From: Manis javanica
Taxonomy: Eukaryota > Chordata > Mammalia > Pholidota > Manidae
Assembly (NCBI RefSeq): GCF_040802235.1
Contig: NC_133166.1
Span: 118,744,991-118,808,990 of the forward strand
DNA: 64,000 nucleotides
Direction of reading: 5' to 3'
Shown: positions 1 to 13,500 of the stretch, in pieces
Layout: each line of letters opens with the position of its first letter
Numbering within the stretch: the first letter of the stretch is position 1
The notes under the pieces: generated by a model
Seen by the model: the letters and a program-made list of their open reading frames with translations, nothing else
Database searches by the model: none
Told to the model about the DNA's origin: nothing
Translations under genes and position numbers: made by a program

Positions 1-139
1 GCCAGCAGTTATTCCAGGGTGACTGTGGCTCCACCTGCACCCTAACCTCCCTGTCTTAAGATTTGCACAAAGGGAAGGTAGACAAACCCCAGGTTATGTG
101 CAAGACTGAAATGTGTCATCATATCTAAATAAACACAAT

Positions 140-290
140 TCATTGTGTGAGATGGAGAAACTGAGGCCAGGGTGGGGATGCGGGGGGTGGGCAGGACTTG
201 CTCAAAGTCACTCAGTCAATAACAGAACTAGGACTGGAACCCATGCCTGCTGATCCCAGGCCCAGAGCTATTTCCCCTGTGCCATGATAC
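140..290 (-). repeat. MIR SINE fragment
   Basis: Reverse-complement MIR core: a gagaaactgaggc segment, then cagaactaggactggaaccc, matching the ancient mammalian MIR consensus with many mutations. Confidence 0.6.
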
Positions 291-685
291 GAATCACAGG
301 TCAGAGGACAGTGTCTGGTCAACTGCAGCTCCTATCCTACCTGAGTAATATGAGATCTCAGATTCCTTCCTCCAAGTTTCCAGACCCCAGGAAGGCCCAC
401 TGGCCCTGATGGAGCCTCAACAATGGTGAGCACGGGCACCCTCGGAGCCCTGGGAGGGATCAGGTCTGCAGCCAAGCCCCAGACCCCTCTTCCTCCTGGA
501 GATGGAGGCAGTCTCCCATCTTCCCTACCCACCAGTTCTTTCTGTCTATTCAAGGCTTTCTCTCACTTGCAAGCTGACTGATGGCCCCAGATTCACCCAG
601 CCTCCTCCTAACTCAGGCCCAGCTCAGGGGCCAACAGAGCTGCCCAGCTGTGCCTGACCTTGGAGCCTTGTATGACATCAGCCCA

Positions 686-699
686 GTTGCCATGGTGAT
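686..699. promoter_or_regulatory. X-box-like (RFX) motif
   Basis: GTTGCC-AT-GGTGAT has a perfect left half of the RFX X-box (GTNRCC) and two mismatches in the right half (RGYAAC). It lies about 2.6 kb left of the LRRC10B start, beyond that gene's 3' end. Chance occurrence is possible. Confidence 0.25.
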
Positions 700-2400
700 G
701 GATGCTTGAGGTTTTATAATTTTCTTCCTTTTTAAAAAAATCTTAAAATTTTTTTCTCTGAACAATAAGAGGAGAAAGTAATACCATGGCTGAGTAAAAA
801 AAAAACTAAGAGAGAAAGAGACAGTGAAAGAGGAAATGGAGTGAGTGACATGGAAGGAAGGAAGAATAGGGGCACAGAGGGGGAGGAGGGAGCCAGTATA
901 GTGAAAGAGTAAAGGTCAGCCCAGCTTGAGGGAGATTCAAAGTCAATTTAAGAGTCAGCAACCTGGGAATTAAGCTGGAGAAGACTGAGGAAAGGGTGTA
1001 TGGGTTGGGGGGGGGGTGCCTAGCAGGCAGAGTAAGCTACAGCAAGACAAACCAGCTGTGAGTAGTCAAAGCCATCTGTGACCAAGGACAGGCACTTGTT
1101 CCCCAGACAGGACGTAACAGTTGGCTGGGGACAGCCTGACGCAGAACTGGGGCACATGGACAGAGGGCAGTGCCACAGGGAGCCAGGTTCCCCACAGCGA
1201 TGGGACCTGGTACTTCCAGTACTTATAAATAAACAGGCATGTGGGAAACGCACATTCTTTCTCCAAGAAATATAATTTATGTTTTCAGCCAGTTTTTTTC
1301 TCCCTAAAGAAAACACTACCATGTGGGGCTGCTGCCCCTGACAGTGTCCCTGAGTGTCCCCAGCCCTGGCCCTGTCCTCCCATTATTGCTTGAGTGGGAA
1401 AGATCTGGCCCTGGGAATTGCACAGTGAGGCCCCACTCCTCAGCCCCTTGAGGCTGTCCCTGGTGACGAGCGGAGGCACACAGTGCTCGTCCCATGCCCC
1501 ATGCCGTGCCAGCCACACTGACTGTGCCCATTTAAGGGAATGGAGAGTACAGGCAGTGGGAGAGGCTCTGGAGCAGGCTCCCAGAGCAGAGAGCCTCTCT
1601 CTGTGCAGGAGGCCCTAGAGGCACAGTGGCTTCTTTTCAACTTGACAGCTGGAAGGCTCAGGCTGTGGAGAAGGGAGGAAGAGCTCTCTGCTCCCAGCAA
1701 GATTCCAGGCCCAAGCTGGGAGAGTGGAAGAGAATAAAAGGCAGGGGTGGAGACCCTGCCTTCTGAGCCTCCCTTCCCCATAAAAATTTTAGGGGGCCTG
1801 GGAAGGGAGGTGTGTACGATGAGCCCCGGTGGAGGGGCAAGAGCAACTGTGGTGTTAGGGCCCCTATCCCAGTTTCCCATTCCTGTCCTGGGCACCAGCC
1901 CCAACTTCAAGCCCCTGCCCCTGGCCCAGGCCCTCTCCCAAGCGTACTTCTGCCTCACAAAGGCGTGCAGTCCACCCAGAGGTAGTGGCTTCTGCACCAG
2001 AAAGGGTGGGTCCAGGAGTTCCAAAGTCCAGGAGGAAGGAGGCTGGTGGTCACCCAGACTCAGCCAGAGGTGATGATTCCACAGACAACGGTGATCCTGG
2101 TGCTGGGAGGAAGCTGACACCTCTACTGTGTTGTCAGTGACTCTGTCAGAGACTAGTTGGACCTGTAAGGGGACTGGAGGGAGCGGAGACTTCTTGGTCT
2201 TAGAACTGCCCAGAGATCAGCCAGGAGGCAGTCATCTTACTACCCTGGAATATCTGAAGATAGTCCCCGGGCCTGCCGGTCCCCCACAGCTCACTCAAAG
2301 AAGCCTCTCCGCTGCCCCAAGTAGGGGCCCACAGCTCCCACAGACCCTCCCAGAGCTCCTCCTCCCAGAGTGGCGGAAGTCCATCACCCAGAGCACAGGC

Positions 2401-3552
<1,152 letters not shown>

Positions 3553-3562
3553 TCAGCGACCC

Positions 3563-3576
3563 GTCGCCCTGGCAAC
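3563..3576. promoter_or_regulatory. Perfect RFX X-box in LRRC10B promoter
   Basis: GTCGCC-CT-GGCAAC matches both half-sites of the X-box consensus GTNRCC-N(0-3)-RGYAAC without mismatch. It is 284 bp upstream of the LRRC10B ATG and inside the CpG island. RFX factors binding such sites drive ciliary genes. Function is inferred from the motif only. Confidence 0.5.
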
Positions 3577-3832
3577 CCCCGACGCGCGTGCGGCTGCCAA
3601 TGAGACGGAGGGAGGGCGGGGTGGGGCGGGGCCAAGGTGCCACCAGAGCCTGGTCCTGGCACCCTTGCCCGACACCCGTCGGCGCTTCCGGGAGCCAGCG
3701 CTCGCCAAGGGAACCCAAGGTCGACGCCCCGCAAGCCTGGCACTATGCCAACACAGCCCCGACGTCCGATGCTGTCTACACCTCCAGACACAGCAAACTG
3801 CTTGTTGCGGAGTTGTGCGCGTCCAGAGAGGC

Positions 3833-3941
3833 ATGTCCCGGAAGGACCCAAGGATCGAGGAAACGCCGGAGTGGGACCCAGAACTCTGGACTGCGGCTTT
3901 CGAGGAGGAACTGAAGAGCAAGATCACTGCCAGCTATTCAG
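3833..3941 (+). CDS. Possible divergent first coding exon (unrecognised)
   Basis: An ATG at 3833 opens a protein-like segment starting MSRKDPRIEETPEWDPELW, rich in E, K and D and probably helical, ending at CAG|GTCCAG after 3941. It sits at the edge of the LRRC10B CpG island in divergent orientation. I do not recognise the protein. The donor is weak, the frame stays open for about another 230 nt, and no downstream exon was found. It may be a chance open frame in GC-rich DNA or the first exon of an unannotated gene. Confidence 0.25.
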
Positions 3942-4334
3942 GTCCAGCGGCTTGCCAGTCTCCCTGCGGGGGTCACTTTAGGATAGTAACGCGGAACGGT
4001 ATTACTTTCTGGTCCTTTCCAGAGTATCAGAGGATTTGCAGGGACTCAGGGGTTGGCTCCGTCCCTCTCCCCGCCCCGGATACCCCCATTGCCCAAACAA
4101 ATCCCCCGTTAATGCACTCACGCCCCTATCTCCTGCCATGTCTCCCCAGCTGCGCTCAAGGTCTCGCGTAGCTGCCGTGGACAGAAGAGTGGGACAAGTG
4201 AGCCGCCTTTGAGCTCCGCCAACGCCCGCTCCCATCGTGTAACTCCTCCTGCGCATGCTCCCACAAACAGGCTGGCGCCGCCGCCTTCTCCGCTCCCATT
4301 CAGAGTCCTGCCAGACTCCTGGCAGAAACACTCG

Positions 4335-4560
4335 CTCCCATTTATTGTGCGCCTGCCACGTGCCCAGCACTCTGCTGACAGCGTGGCACTGAATCTTTGC
4401 AACACGCCTATGAGGTAGGTAACCCTCGTTACCCCAGTCTTAAAGGGGGAGAAACTTAGGCTCTGAGAGGTTTGACTTGAGCTGGGTGACTTGCCCAACG
4501 TCACCTGGTTGTGAGTAGCTGGAATGTGAACCCAGGCAGTCTGCTCTTAACCGTACCACG
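4335..4560 (-). repeat. MIR SINE
   Basis: Reverse MIR: tgtgcgcctgccacgtgccc, then tatgaggtaggtaac, gactt-gcccaacgtcac and gaacccaggcagtctgctct in MIR order. Near full length. Confidence 0.75.
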
Positions 4561-4629
4561 CCAATAAATAGAAATGATGATGACGCCACCTCTCGCAATG
4601 AATTCCCTCACAACGCAGTCACTAACTCT

Positions 4630-4785
4630 AAGGCTAAAACTTTCAAGTAAGCATTATTAATACCACATCAAAGATGAGGGAAGTAGCCCCGGAGCGATTA
4701 GGCAACTTGCTTAAGGTTACACAGTGAGTAGGATTACAGCCAAGCAGCTGGGTCTGCGGACTCAAAGCCTTTTCCGTGGTGCTTT
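4630..4785 (-). repeat. MIR SINE fragment
   Basis: Reverse MIR core (gatgagggaagtagc, caacttgcttaaggttacac, cagctgggtctgcggactc). Confidence 0.6.
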
Positions 4786-5035
4786 CCCTTGAAAGTAGCT
4801 GGTGTGACAACGTAACTGGCTGTACAGACAGACCTCTGGGCAGCAGCCAGCCCTCTGCCCCCCACACTCCCGGCCCCACCCAGGCAGGGAGGGAGGCCCC
4901 CCCAAGGGCTGAAACCAGCGACTGCAACATGATGGTGCTATCCCCTATGATGTAAGCTCCACAGGGCAGGCAAGTTAGTCTCCTTCCTCGCTGGGACAGG
5001 GTCTGGCATATAGTAAACATTCAATGAAAATCTTT

Positions 5036-5312
5036 AACGTTTTTTTAAATGGAGGCAAACTTTACATACTGTGAAATGCATAGATTGTATGTGTACAGTT
5101 AGATGAATTCTGACAAATGTAAACACCCACATAATGTTTCCTTTACTCAGAAGGTTTCCTTGTGCCCCTTCCAGTCAATCCCCACCTTGAAGAGGCAACC
5201 AGGATCATGACCTCTATCATCATGGATCTGTTTTGCCTGTTCCTGAATTTCATATAAATGAGATTATTTAGTGCCTACTTTTCTGGCTCCTGGCTTCTTT
5301 TGCTCAGATACT
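5036..5312. mobile_element. Old L1M 3'-UTR-type fragment
   Basis: Contains the segment order typical of old mammalian L1 3' UTRs (ggaggcaaactttacatac, gttagatgaattctgacaaa, tttcatataaatgagat). Subfamily not assigned. Confidence 0.45.
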
Positions 5313-6904
5313 CAATATGTATTTTTGGGGCAAAAGTATGAAAGGGCAGAGCAACAGCAGTTGTAATCAGGCGAGGAGTGTCATGGGGTAAACAGGTGAT
5401 GGGGACCCAGAGGCAGGTATTGCTCTGAGCCAGGAACCAGCCACCGGACCCTGTCCTGGGAGGGAGACTGACAAGATGAAGACGAGACTCCAGGTTAGGT
5501 AGGGGCCTCAGGCAGAGAATAGGTGGAGCCCAGGCTCCAGATGAAAGGTGTAGAAGGAATCTGAGCCCCAGCCAGAGGGGTTCCAAGCTCCTATGTAGGA
5601 CCCAATCCAGCTCTCTCCCTTCTACTCATTTGGGAGAACATCTTGGTAGAGGTGATACCTCAGAGACTAGAAAGCTCAGGAAAACCCAGCCAGGCAGATG
5701 GAAAGACTATCACAAGCAGTTTCCCCAAGGGAACATTCACTGCGGAGGAGGAAGCCCAGCCAGCCCCCTCCACACATGCTCAAAGCTGGCACTCCATCAT
5801 CAGGCAGCCCTCTGGGGCTCTGCCAGCAGGGGCAGGGGCCACATGAGTGCCTGCAACTCATACACCAGCCTAGCAGAGCTTACTGGACCCAAGGACACGG
5901 GCGACTAGCCCTCTTTTTTCTGAGGTGTTTTTTCTTGCTCTCTGTAGATCATGTACCTTCACCTCCCACCAGGCCCTGCTCAGTGGGTAAAGGTAAAATG
6001 TGCTGGCGTTCCAGGCCCACGCAGGCTGGCAGCGGGCAATGATGTTGATGAATCACACTGGCACTGCGGGTGCCCAGTCCTTGTTGAGGCATCAGTAATG
6101 AATTAGCTTCACCCCCAGCACGGAGCCTCTCAGCCTTTCTCCAATCTCCAGGAAGGCAGGAAACTGAGACCTGGGAAGGGGGAGCAGGGGAGGAGAGGGG
6201 GCTCCAGCAGCTCCAGGAATGGGCCCAGACTCCAGCCATTCCCTCTGCCCATACACACAGGAAAAATGCCCAAAGCGCAGGTCTCTCAGGCCCTGAGATC
6301 CCGCCTCTTCGTCCCTAACCATGAGCTATAACTGTCCAGCCCACCTCCAAATCTGTATTTTTTAAAGAAATTTTTGAAATTCAGAAAAGTACAAACTCTC
6401 TGTGATAAACACCCCTGAGCCCAGAATTCAGCATTGACAATTGTTCACATCTTGTCATACTTGTTTTCTATCCATGTTCTTTTAAAGAAAAGGAAGAAAC
6501 CCACCAAGGCCCCCTCTTGTTCCCGTGCCCTCTTTGGGGTGGGACCACTGTGGCTGCTGGCCTTGAATAAGATCATGGAATGTTTGCATCATAGTTCTTA
6601 GAAAGTGAGGGTTTGAGCCTATTAGAGCCCACCACAAAATGTTAGGGCAGGGAGGGTGCTTAGCTCCTTTGGGAGATCACCGGCTCTGTTAAATGTCTGC
6701 AAAATACTAGGGAACCTCATCCTAGAAATAAGTGCATAGAGGCAGAAACTCACCCAGTGATGGGCATAATTCCCATGGGTTCTTGGTCTCCTGGGGGGTC
6801 TAGTCCAACTCTCTCATTGGTATAAAAGGAAAGTGATGATGTCCTTCATGCCATGGCCCACTCTCCTTACCTGCAGCCCCCAGAACTTGAGTCGTTGCCT
6901 TCAT

Positions 6905-7370
6905 TTAGGTATTCATTCAACAAACATTAAGCCCCTACTTGTATGCTTAGGCACTGGGGATTACCGTGCATGTGAATGTAATAGATAAAAAAAAACCTGC
7001 CTTTGTGGAATTCATATTCCCATGAGTAGAGATAATCAACACAATGCATTTCACAGTATGTCAGGCAATGATCAGGCTATGGAAGAAATAAAGCAAGGAA
7101 GAGACAGAAGGGGGCCTGGGGACTCCACTTAGAATGGCCACAAAGCCTCATAGAGAGGATGGCCTTTGAGCAAAGATGGCAAAGAGGAGAGGAAACAAGC
7201 CCTACAGACAGATTTCCAGGGGAAATGAGTTCTGGGCAGAGGGGAGGGCAGTGCCAAGACCTTGAGGCGGCAGCAGGCCTGGGTGTGTGGAGCAGCAGTT
7301 AGCCCTGGGAGACAGGGGGAGCACGGCCACAGATGAGGTCAGAAGGAGAAAATGAGGAGGGGGCAGACCC
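6905..7370 (-). repeat. L2 LINE fragment
   Basis: Begins attcattcaacaaacattaa followed by ggcactggggattacc, then the usual L2 body (ggcctttgagcaaagatgg). This is reverse-complement L2 3' end. Confidence 0.65.
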
Positions 7371-10300
7371 AGAAAGGTTATAGATGATCTAATGCACCTT
7401 TACCACAGCTTTCCCGGGCAGTTACTAAGTCCCCCGGCTTTGCAGATGAGGAAACATATTCAGAGAAGTAGCTTGATCAAGTTCATGCAGCTGGTGAGGG
7501 GCAAAGGGAGTTCATCTTATTGCAGAGCTTGGGCTTTCCTACTATGTCTCAGAGCCTCTTTCGGCTGGGAGAAATTGGAGAAACCACCCAGGGTGCCCAG
7601 ATGCTTGCCCATGTCCTGCAAACAGCAAGAAGATTTCTAGGACTGACCTCCTTGGAGATTTTGATCCCAGGCTCCAGGGCTCTCAGTGTGTTTGCCCAAC
7701 TGGGGCATCCTAGCACCCATGGGGCAGGCCTAGGAACCTCAGGACAGGTTCAGAAGAGGCTGCCATGTCCAGGGCACCCTAGGGCTATGATATGGGCTTG
7801 GGGTTTGCCTGTTAGCAAATTCCAGGCAGTTCCTGGCCCACCATCAGCACAGAGACCTTCACCAGAAAGCCAAACTCATGAGGCTACCCAGCCACTGCTC
7901 CCCAGACCCCCTGGGAACTGGGGCTCAGACATACCCTGGTGATCACATTCCCTGGAACTTGAGCTCTGTGAGCAACCTGCCTGCTTCGTTGAAAGCTGAG
8001 AGTTCTCCCCCCTCTCCTAGGGTCACCAGAGCTGGTGCAACAGAGGCCAAGGGAGTGAAGCCGACTTGTGCCCAGGGTTACTCCTCCAAGCTGTGGCTAG
8101 ATACCTGACCCACTAACAGGTTCTATTAGGCCTCATGTTACAAAATAGGTTCTGGGCATGATGGCACCTTCCTCGCAGAGGCGGCCACAGGAGCCATAGC
8201 CGGCAACTACCTTCCTAAATCTGTGGTCATGTGCAAGTTGAATCTTCTGCTCTAAGACATGGACCCAAGTCCCCATCGTGACCACCAAGGAATTGCCTGG
8301 CCTGGTCCCCCTCCCTGTGGCAGGGGCTGCTGAGGGTCACAACTTCTGCACTCAGCAAAACTAATTTCCTCAGGCTACAGGGGTGTGGCCCCGGATTGAG
8401 CACTGGGGCGGTGGATGACAGAAGTGATACATGCCACATCCACGCACGATCTTCCACTCTTTTATTTTCTAGTGTTAAAGGTGGAAAGGAAACTGGATCC
8501 CCGAGTCACCACTTGAAGATGAACTACTTGATCCACATTTGACTGTGAAATAAATGAGAAACACATTTTTAAATATGTTTAGCCATTAAACTTAAGGGCT
8601 GCTTTTTACAGAAGCAACCTGGACTGACTAAGATACTTCCTCTCCATTTCTCCGTCATGCCAGTTTCTTTCCACCCCAGGACCTTTACACACACTGGTCA
8701 CCCCTCTTCCCGCTCTACTTGGCTCACATTACTAGTCCTTAAGATGTCAGCTCAAGCCTGTCTCTCTCAGAGAACACTTCCAGGATCCTCTAGAGCACAT
8801 CAAGACCCTTTCTGCATCTTCTCTTCCAAGCCAAAGCCAATATTGGGGCCTGAGGCAAAAGGAAAAATCAGTAGTACTGACCCTGTTTTCTCTTAAAGTG
8901 TTGATACTTTGTTCATTGTGGATTATTTTGCATTAATTTTGATATTTTAAATGATCACATTAAACTATTATTTATCTCTGTCGCAGTTTTTTGGCACTTA
9001 CTTTAGTGTCTAGGAAAATGCCCTGTTCACCTCACCCTGGTCTCAGCCCTGGAATGGGCACAACCATGCCCTCCTTGAAGCATCGTGAGGCATCAGTGAG
9101 CTAATTCGGGCGCTGGGTATTATCATTCGCAGATACTGATATTCCACTGCCGTCAATCTCTTCATATCCATTCCTCTCCATTCAGCCGCTAAGCTACCCA
9201 CTGTCCAAGGGACACTCAGAATAGAGTCAAAGCCTTGGCTTGAGGTGCGAGAGAGGCCTTGAAACCCGGAGCTCAGACTACTGCCTGGCAAGAACCAAGG
9301 TTTTGAGAGAGCAATCTTTTTCGTAGGTCTAAAGGCTTAGCTTTGAACTTAGAGAGCAGAAAGTTGATGCTTTGAGCCCTGGAGTGGGAAAGATCGTGTC
9401 ATCACAGACCAAGATGTCAAAAGGAGATAAAAGCTCAACTGGTAGGTGGGAACAAAGGGGGCAGAGCAGCATCCCGACTGGTGAGGGCTCAGCCCGAGGG
9501 TGGTGCGAAAATGTCCCTGGTACATCTGGGGGCTAGCAGGGCAGGCAGGACCTGCAATTCTCGTACTGGGTGTGGCCTGAGGATGCAACAGGCAAAGCCT
9601 CCGGAGAGTAGAAGTGAGGTGAGCTACACCCTCCCTTGAATCCTTTACACATCCCCGTGTTAGGAGGGTGAGCATCCAGAAATGTCTGCACCTCCAAGAT
9701 GGATTTGGCATGCTGAGAGCCAGCTGATGGACCTGGAGGGGCTGCCTGTGTGGTCCACGTAAGGCAGCTGAAGAACTGATTGTGTGACCTGGCAACCAGA
9801 GGTCAGAGCATCACAGTGGCTTCCAGGCACATGCGAGTATAGATGACCCAACCCACAGAGATCACACATCCCCAGGGGAGTCAACACAGACGGATGCCTC
9901 TCGCCAAAGAGCAAGCTCCGTAAATATACACACCGTCCTGGAAGGAGGAAAGGGAGGAGGGGCAGATTCTTGACCTGATTGGCTTGGAGTCCTGAATGGA
10001 CAGTTTAAATCCAAAGGACACTGAGTAGCACTGGAAGCAGCCGGATGGATGTCTTTGCTAAGGTCAGTTACAGACAGACCAACCAAGGTCCATTTCTGAG
10101 CTCCCCGTGTGTGCCTGTGAAATCCACACCCTCCATGTGCCCAGCTGAGCAGGTGGTACAGAGCACAGTGGAACCACATCTAAGGGGATCCTGCTTGCAC
10201 TGGGACCTCAGACTGGTACACTATGAAGGTGGTCGAGGAAGGACATCTTTTCCCATGTCTCACAAAGTGTCCATAAGGGCCAGCAGCATCCCTGCCAGGT

Positions 10301-10389
10301 GTGTAAGGCACACAGCTCCCAGGAGGCACTTCACACATGCTTATTCTCTTCTTCTCAATGGGAACCCACATGTGGAGGGCATTTGAATC

Positions 10390-10870
10390 CTTTGGGCCTC
10401 CCAGCATCCCCCTATGTTGGAGAATCCCAGCTGCAGAACCCACATGGCCAACGGGGAAGCTGAAAGTGCTGGGAACTCACTTTCCCAGCTTCCTTTGCAA
10501 ATGGGATGCAGACATGTGACCTAGGAGCTACCCATCAGAAGTCCCCACCCCTGATTTTGAATCGGAAATGAGAGGTACAGAGCGAAGGGACAGAGCAGAA
10601 CCCCTCCAGAGGATGGAGGACGGGTGGAGGTGGTGGCAGCAGGTGTGGTACCAGTGCCCAGCAGTAGGTGGCAGGGAGAGCAGGCTGTCTCAGGGGGCCC
10701 AGTCCACAGTTCTTGGCTGGGTAGCCTCTAAGCTTTATTCTCAGGTCTATCTGAAGACTCAGTGAGTTCCAAAATCCTTTTAATAAATTCCTCTTCTGCC
10801 TCAATTAGCCAAAGTTGGTTTCTGTTGCTTGCAGACCCGTCTGACTGCTACCCGACATGGTCAGACTTCA
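10390..10870. repeat. Old LTR-like interspersed repeat
   Basis: Ends with a polyadenylation-like taataaattcc, then ggtttctgttgcttgcagac and ctgactgctac, the tail pattern of old mammalian LTR/MER repeats. Family not assigned. Confidence 0.4.
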
Positions 10871-10921
10871 ACCTACATGGCGATGGGAGCCATGTGATCA
10901 CAGTGGGGCAACCATGGCCCC

Positions 10922-10972
10922 ACCACCCCAGGGCCTCCACCACCCCAGGGCCTCCACCACCCTAGGGCCTCC
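10922..10972. repeat. 17-bp minisatellite, three copies
   Basis: Three consecutive 17-mers accaccccagggcctcc; the third has one C-to-T change. No coding role is apparent. Confidence 0.9.
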
Positions 10973-11999
10973 ACTGTGATACACAGGAGTCTCCACATAA
11001 CCAAATGCCTCATACATACTCGGGAATAAGTTGGCCCACGTTTTTCAATGCCAGCCTCCTGCCCCCAGGTCAGGGCTTTCCTGGGTCTGATTCCTTCTCT
11101 GTCCTTGCATATTTGGCTGTTTGGAGGAACATATCCTCAAGAATGGGTGGCCCTTCAGATGGTCAGGGAGGAAATTAGGAATCGGGTTCCAAGTTTCAGG
11201 CCCTCCGCCTGTCTGCGTTGTAGCACACTCACCATCCCGCAGCTCCTCACACAGAGCTTCCTGCTACCCCCTGGGCCTCCAGTTCCCAAGGACAGATGCC
11301 TTTTCCCAGCTGGCCATCTGTCAAGCCCATGAGCTGGTAGCTGTGGGTGTCACCACATGACCCAGGCCAGCTGTTACCTGTCAACATCAGTTGCCACAAT
11401 GTCATGACGGGCAGCAGCCTCACACATGTCCACATGCGTCAGAAGTGGGGCCCGGTTGCGTGGCACCCAGCATCTGTCCTGATCTTGCTGTCCCATCAGC
11501 CCTTGGGGCTCCACCCCCCCACAGCAGTGCCGTCAGCACAGCACCCGCCTGCATCCCCGGACTTCCCCCAGAGGGGGGCCCCTCTGTGTTCTTGCTGAAA
11601 AGACGATGGCCCACAGAATATTCCCAGCACCCAGCAGGCTGTGGGAGCTTAATAAAGGTTAATCATCGTCATTGTACACCTCAGAATGCTTCTGAAATAT
11701 CTGTGGGGAGGGGCAGGAAGCTTCTGGTGCGGCTACAACAGGCATCTGAACACCAAGCCTGGTTTCCAAGTGAGAGGAGAGGTGGGCAGCCTCCAGGAGG
11801 GGCCAGCTGAGGTTGGCCTCAGAGACAGGATGGGGCCTGGCCCCCTGGAGGGGCAGCCTAGAACCTCCAGGGAAGGCGGTACAGGTGAATCATGCACCAT
11901 GCTCTCCCAGACAGAAGGCTCCAATACCTACCTGGGTTTGTTCCCTCTCCTTCAGCATCAAGGTAGCTACATTTGGGAGCTAAGCACTGCATACATCTC

Positions 12000-12145
12000 C
12001 TCATTTAGCCCACAGGGGCTGTTAGCCGCAGCTCAGGTCGGTGAGGCGGCCTCCTCAGCTGGCGGCAGGAGGCAGCCTTGGGGGTGGAGAGCTGGGATTT
12101 AAACCCAGGCAGTCTGACTCTGGAGCTCACACCTGGACCGCTACC
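12000..12145 (-). repeat. MIR SINE fragment
   Basis: Reverse MIR end: gggatttaaacccaggcagt followed by ctgactctggagctcac. Confidence 0.5.
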
Positions 12146-13159
12146 CTCTGTTGACTGCCTGGGCCTGGGAGAAGAAAGGGCACTGGGCTGGCAAGTCTCA
12201 GAGGGGCAAGGAGACAGTGCCTGGGAAAATGGAGCCGCACTGTCAGCACCCATACCCACCTGGAAGCATGGAGAGGGGGTGATGTGGCGAAGGCCTGTCC
12301 CCTCATCGGGGTTCCAGTAACCTGAGCAGCCACAGGGCAGAAAGTATCCACCCTTCCTGATGGTTAGGCACTGACTCGACCCTGGTCTTGGCATCTACTG
12401 GGGATCAAGATTGGAATGTGGAGGCCTTTGGGGCACTAGAGAGGAGCTTGGTTGGGGTTGGCCAGAGGCTGGGCCTGGTGTGTGGGGAGAGCAAGGGGCA
12501 CATGCAGAGAGAAAGGCGGCCATTCCAAGGGTCCACAGCCACGGCACCCAGGCAGTGTGTGTAGGGGCTCATACGGCAGGGTCTCAGCTGACACACCGTG
12601 TAGATGCACAGAGCCTGGGTGACTGACGCCCTGGGGCCAGGGCAGGTGACAGAGGCCCGCATCTGGTGCCGCAGCTGGCAGGCAGAGGTCGTTCCCTCCT
12701 GATCCAAAGGTTACTGAGCACATGTGAATGTGCCAGGCCCTGTCCTGGGCTTTGCAGTTTCAGCTGTGAAGACAGACACAGTCTGCCATTATTGAGCCTC
12801 ATGATTGAGTAGAGGACAGAGAAAGGCTCCTTAGCACGGCCTTCACGGCCCCTGAATCCTGGCCAACCTGCCTCCTCCATGGGGAGCACAGGGTGCTGCT
12901 TGGTGAACTTGCCCTAGGAGGGGTCTACAACTCCAGCACAGGAAACATTGTTGGGTGGTCCCAGAGCACACGACCTGGAAACTGGGTGCAGGACAATAGG
13001 ATGGGGGAGATGATGGACAGAAGGTGTAATCAGGCTCCAGTGTCCCTGACACCATATCCCCTGTTCAGCCAGATGGAAGTAGGGTGAGCAGAAACATGAG
13101 CTGTAAAAGGACACTGGTGGGAAGAAGGCAATGGAGAGGTGACATGAGATGGGGTGGTG

Positions 13160-13500
13160 CCTGCTTATGTGCACAAACGTGGGTGTGTATGTCTATCTAT
13201 CTGTCCTGTAAGGCTCTGTACGTCTGTTTTGGTGTGTCTTTGTGCCCACGTCTAAGTGTGTCCATGTGTCCATAAGTCTGCCTGTGTGTGTGCATCTGTC
13301 TGCATGTACAAGCATCTTGGGTGTTTATGTGAAGATCCGTGTGTTTTTGTACACGTTGGTTTTGTGCTTCTCCCTGTTTTTGTGTGTGGTTGTGGTACTG
13401 AGTCTATGAGTATTTGTTGGCATTTGTGCATCTGCATGTGTGCGCATGTCTTCAAAGGTCTGTATGCATCTTTACTTGCATTTGTGTGTGCTTTGGCAGG
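13160..13500. repeat. Degenerate GT-rich simple repeat
   Basis: About 340 bp dominated by imperfect tgtgtg, tgtctg and gcatgtg units (for example gtgtgtgtgcatctgtctgc). This low-complexity DNA keeps a frame open in both strands by composition alone. Confidence 0.7.

Larger units (their letters stand above)
1..2400. other. LRRC10B 3' side and intergenic DNA
   Basis: No coding exon is recognised here. The right part should contain the LRRC10B 3' UTR, read leftwards from its stop at 2401. No AATAAA is seen on the minus strand in 1000-2400; the best candidate is a variant CATAAA near 1275-1280, which would give a UTR of about 1.1 kb. In human the SYT7 3' end faces LRRC10B, so SYT7 may end just left of this window. 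Plus-strand AATAAA motifs near 127 and 1227 are noted but not assigned. Confidence 0.5.

Noticed and set aside
1440-2120. Minus-strand open frame of 226 codons
   Set aside because: It lies where the LRRC10B 3' UTR should be, has no recognisable domain and a low-complexity Pro/Ser/Leu composition.
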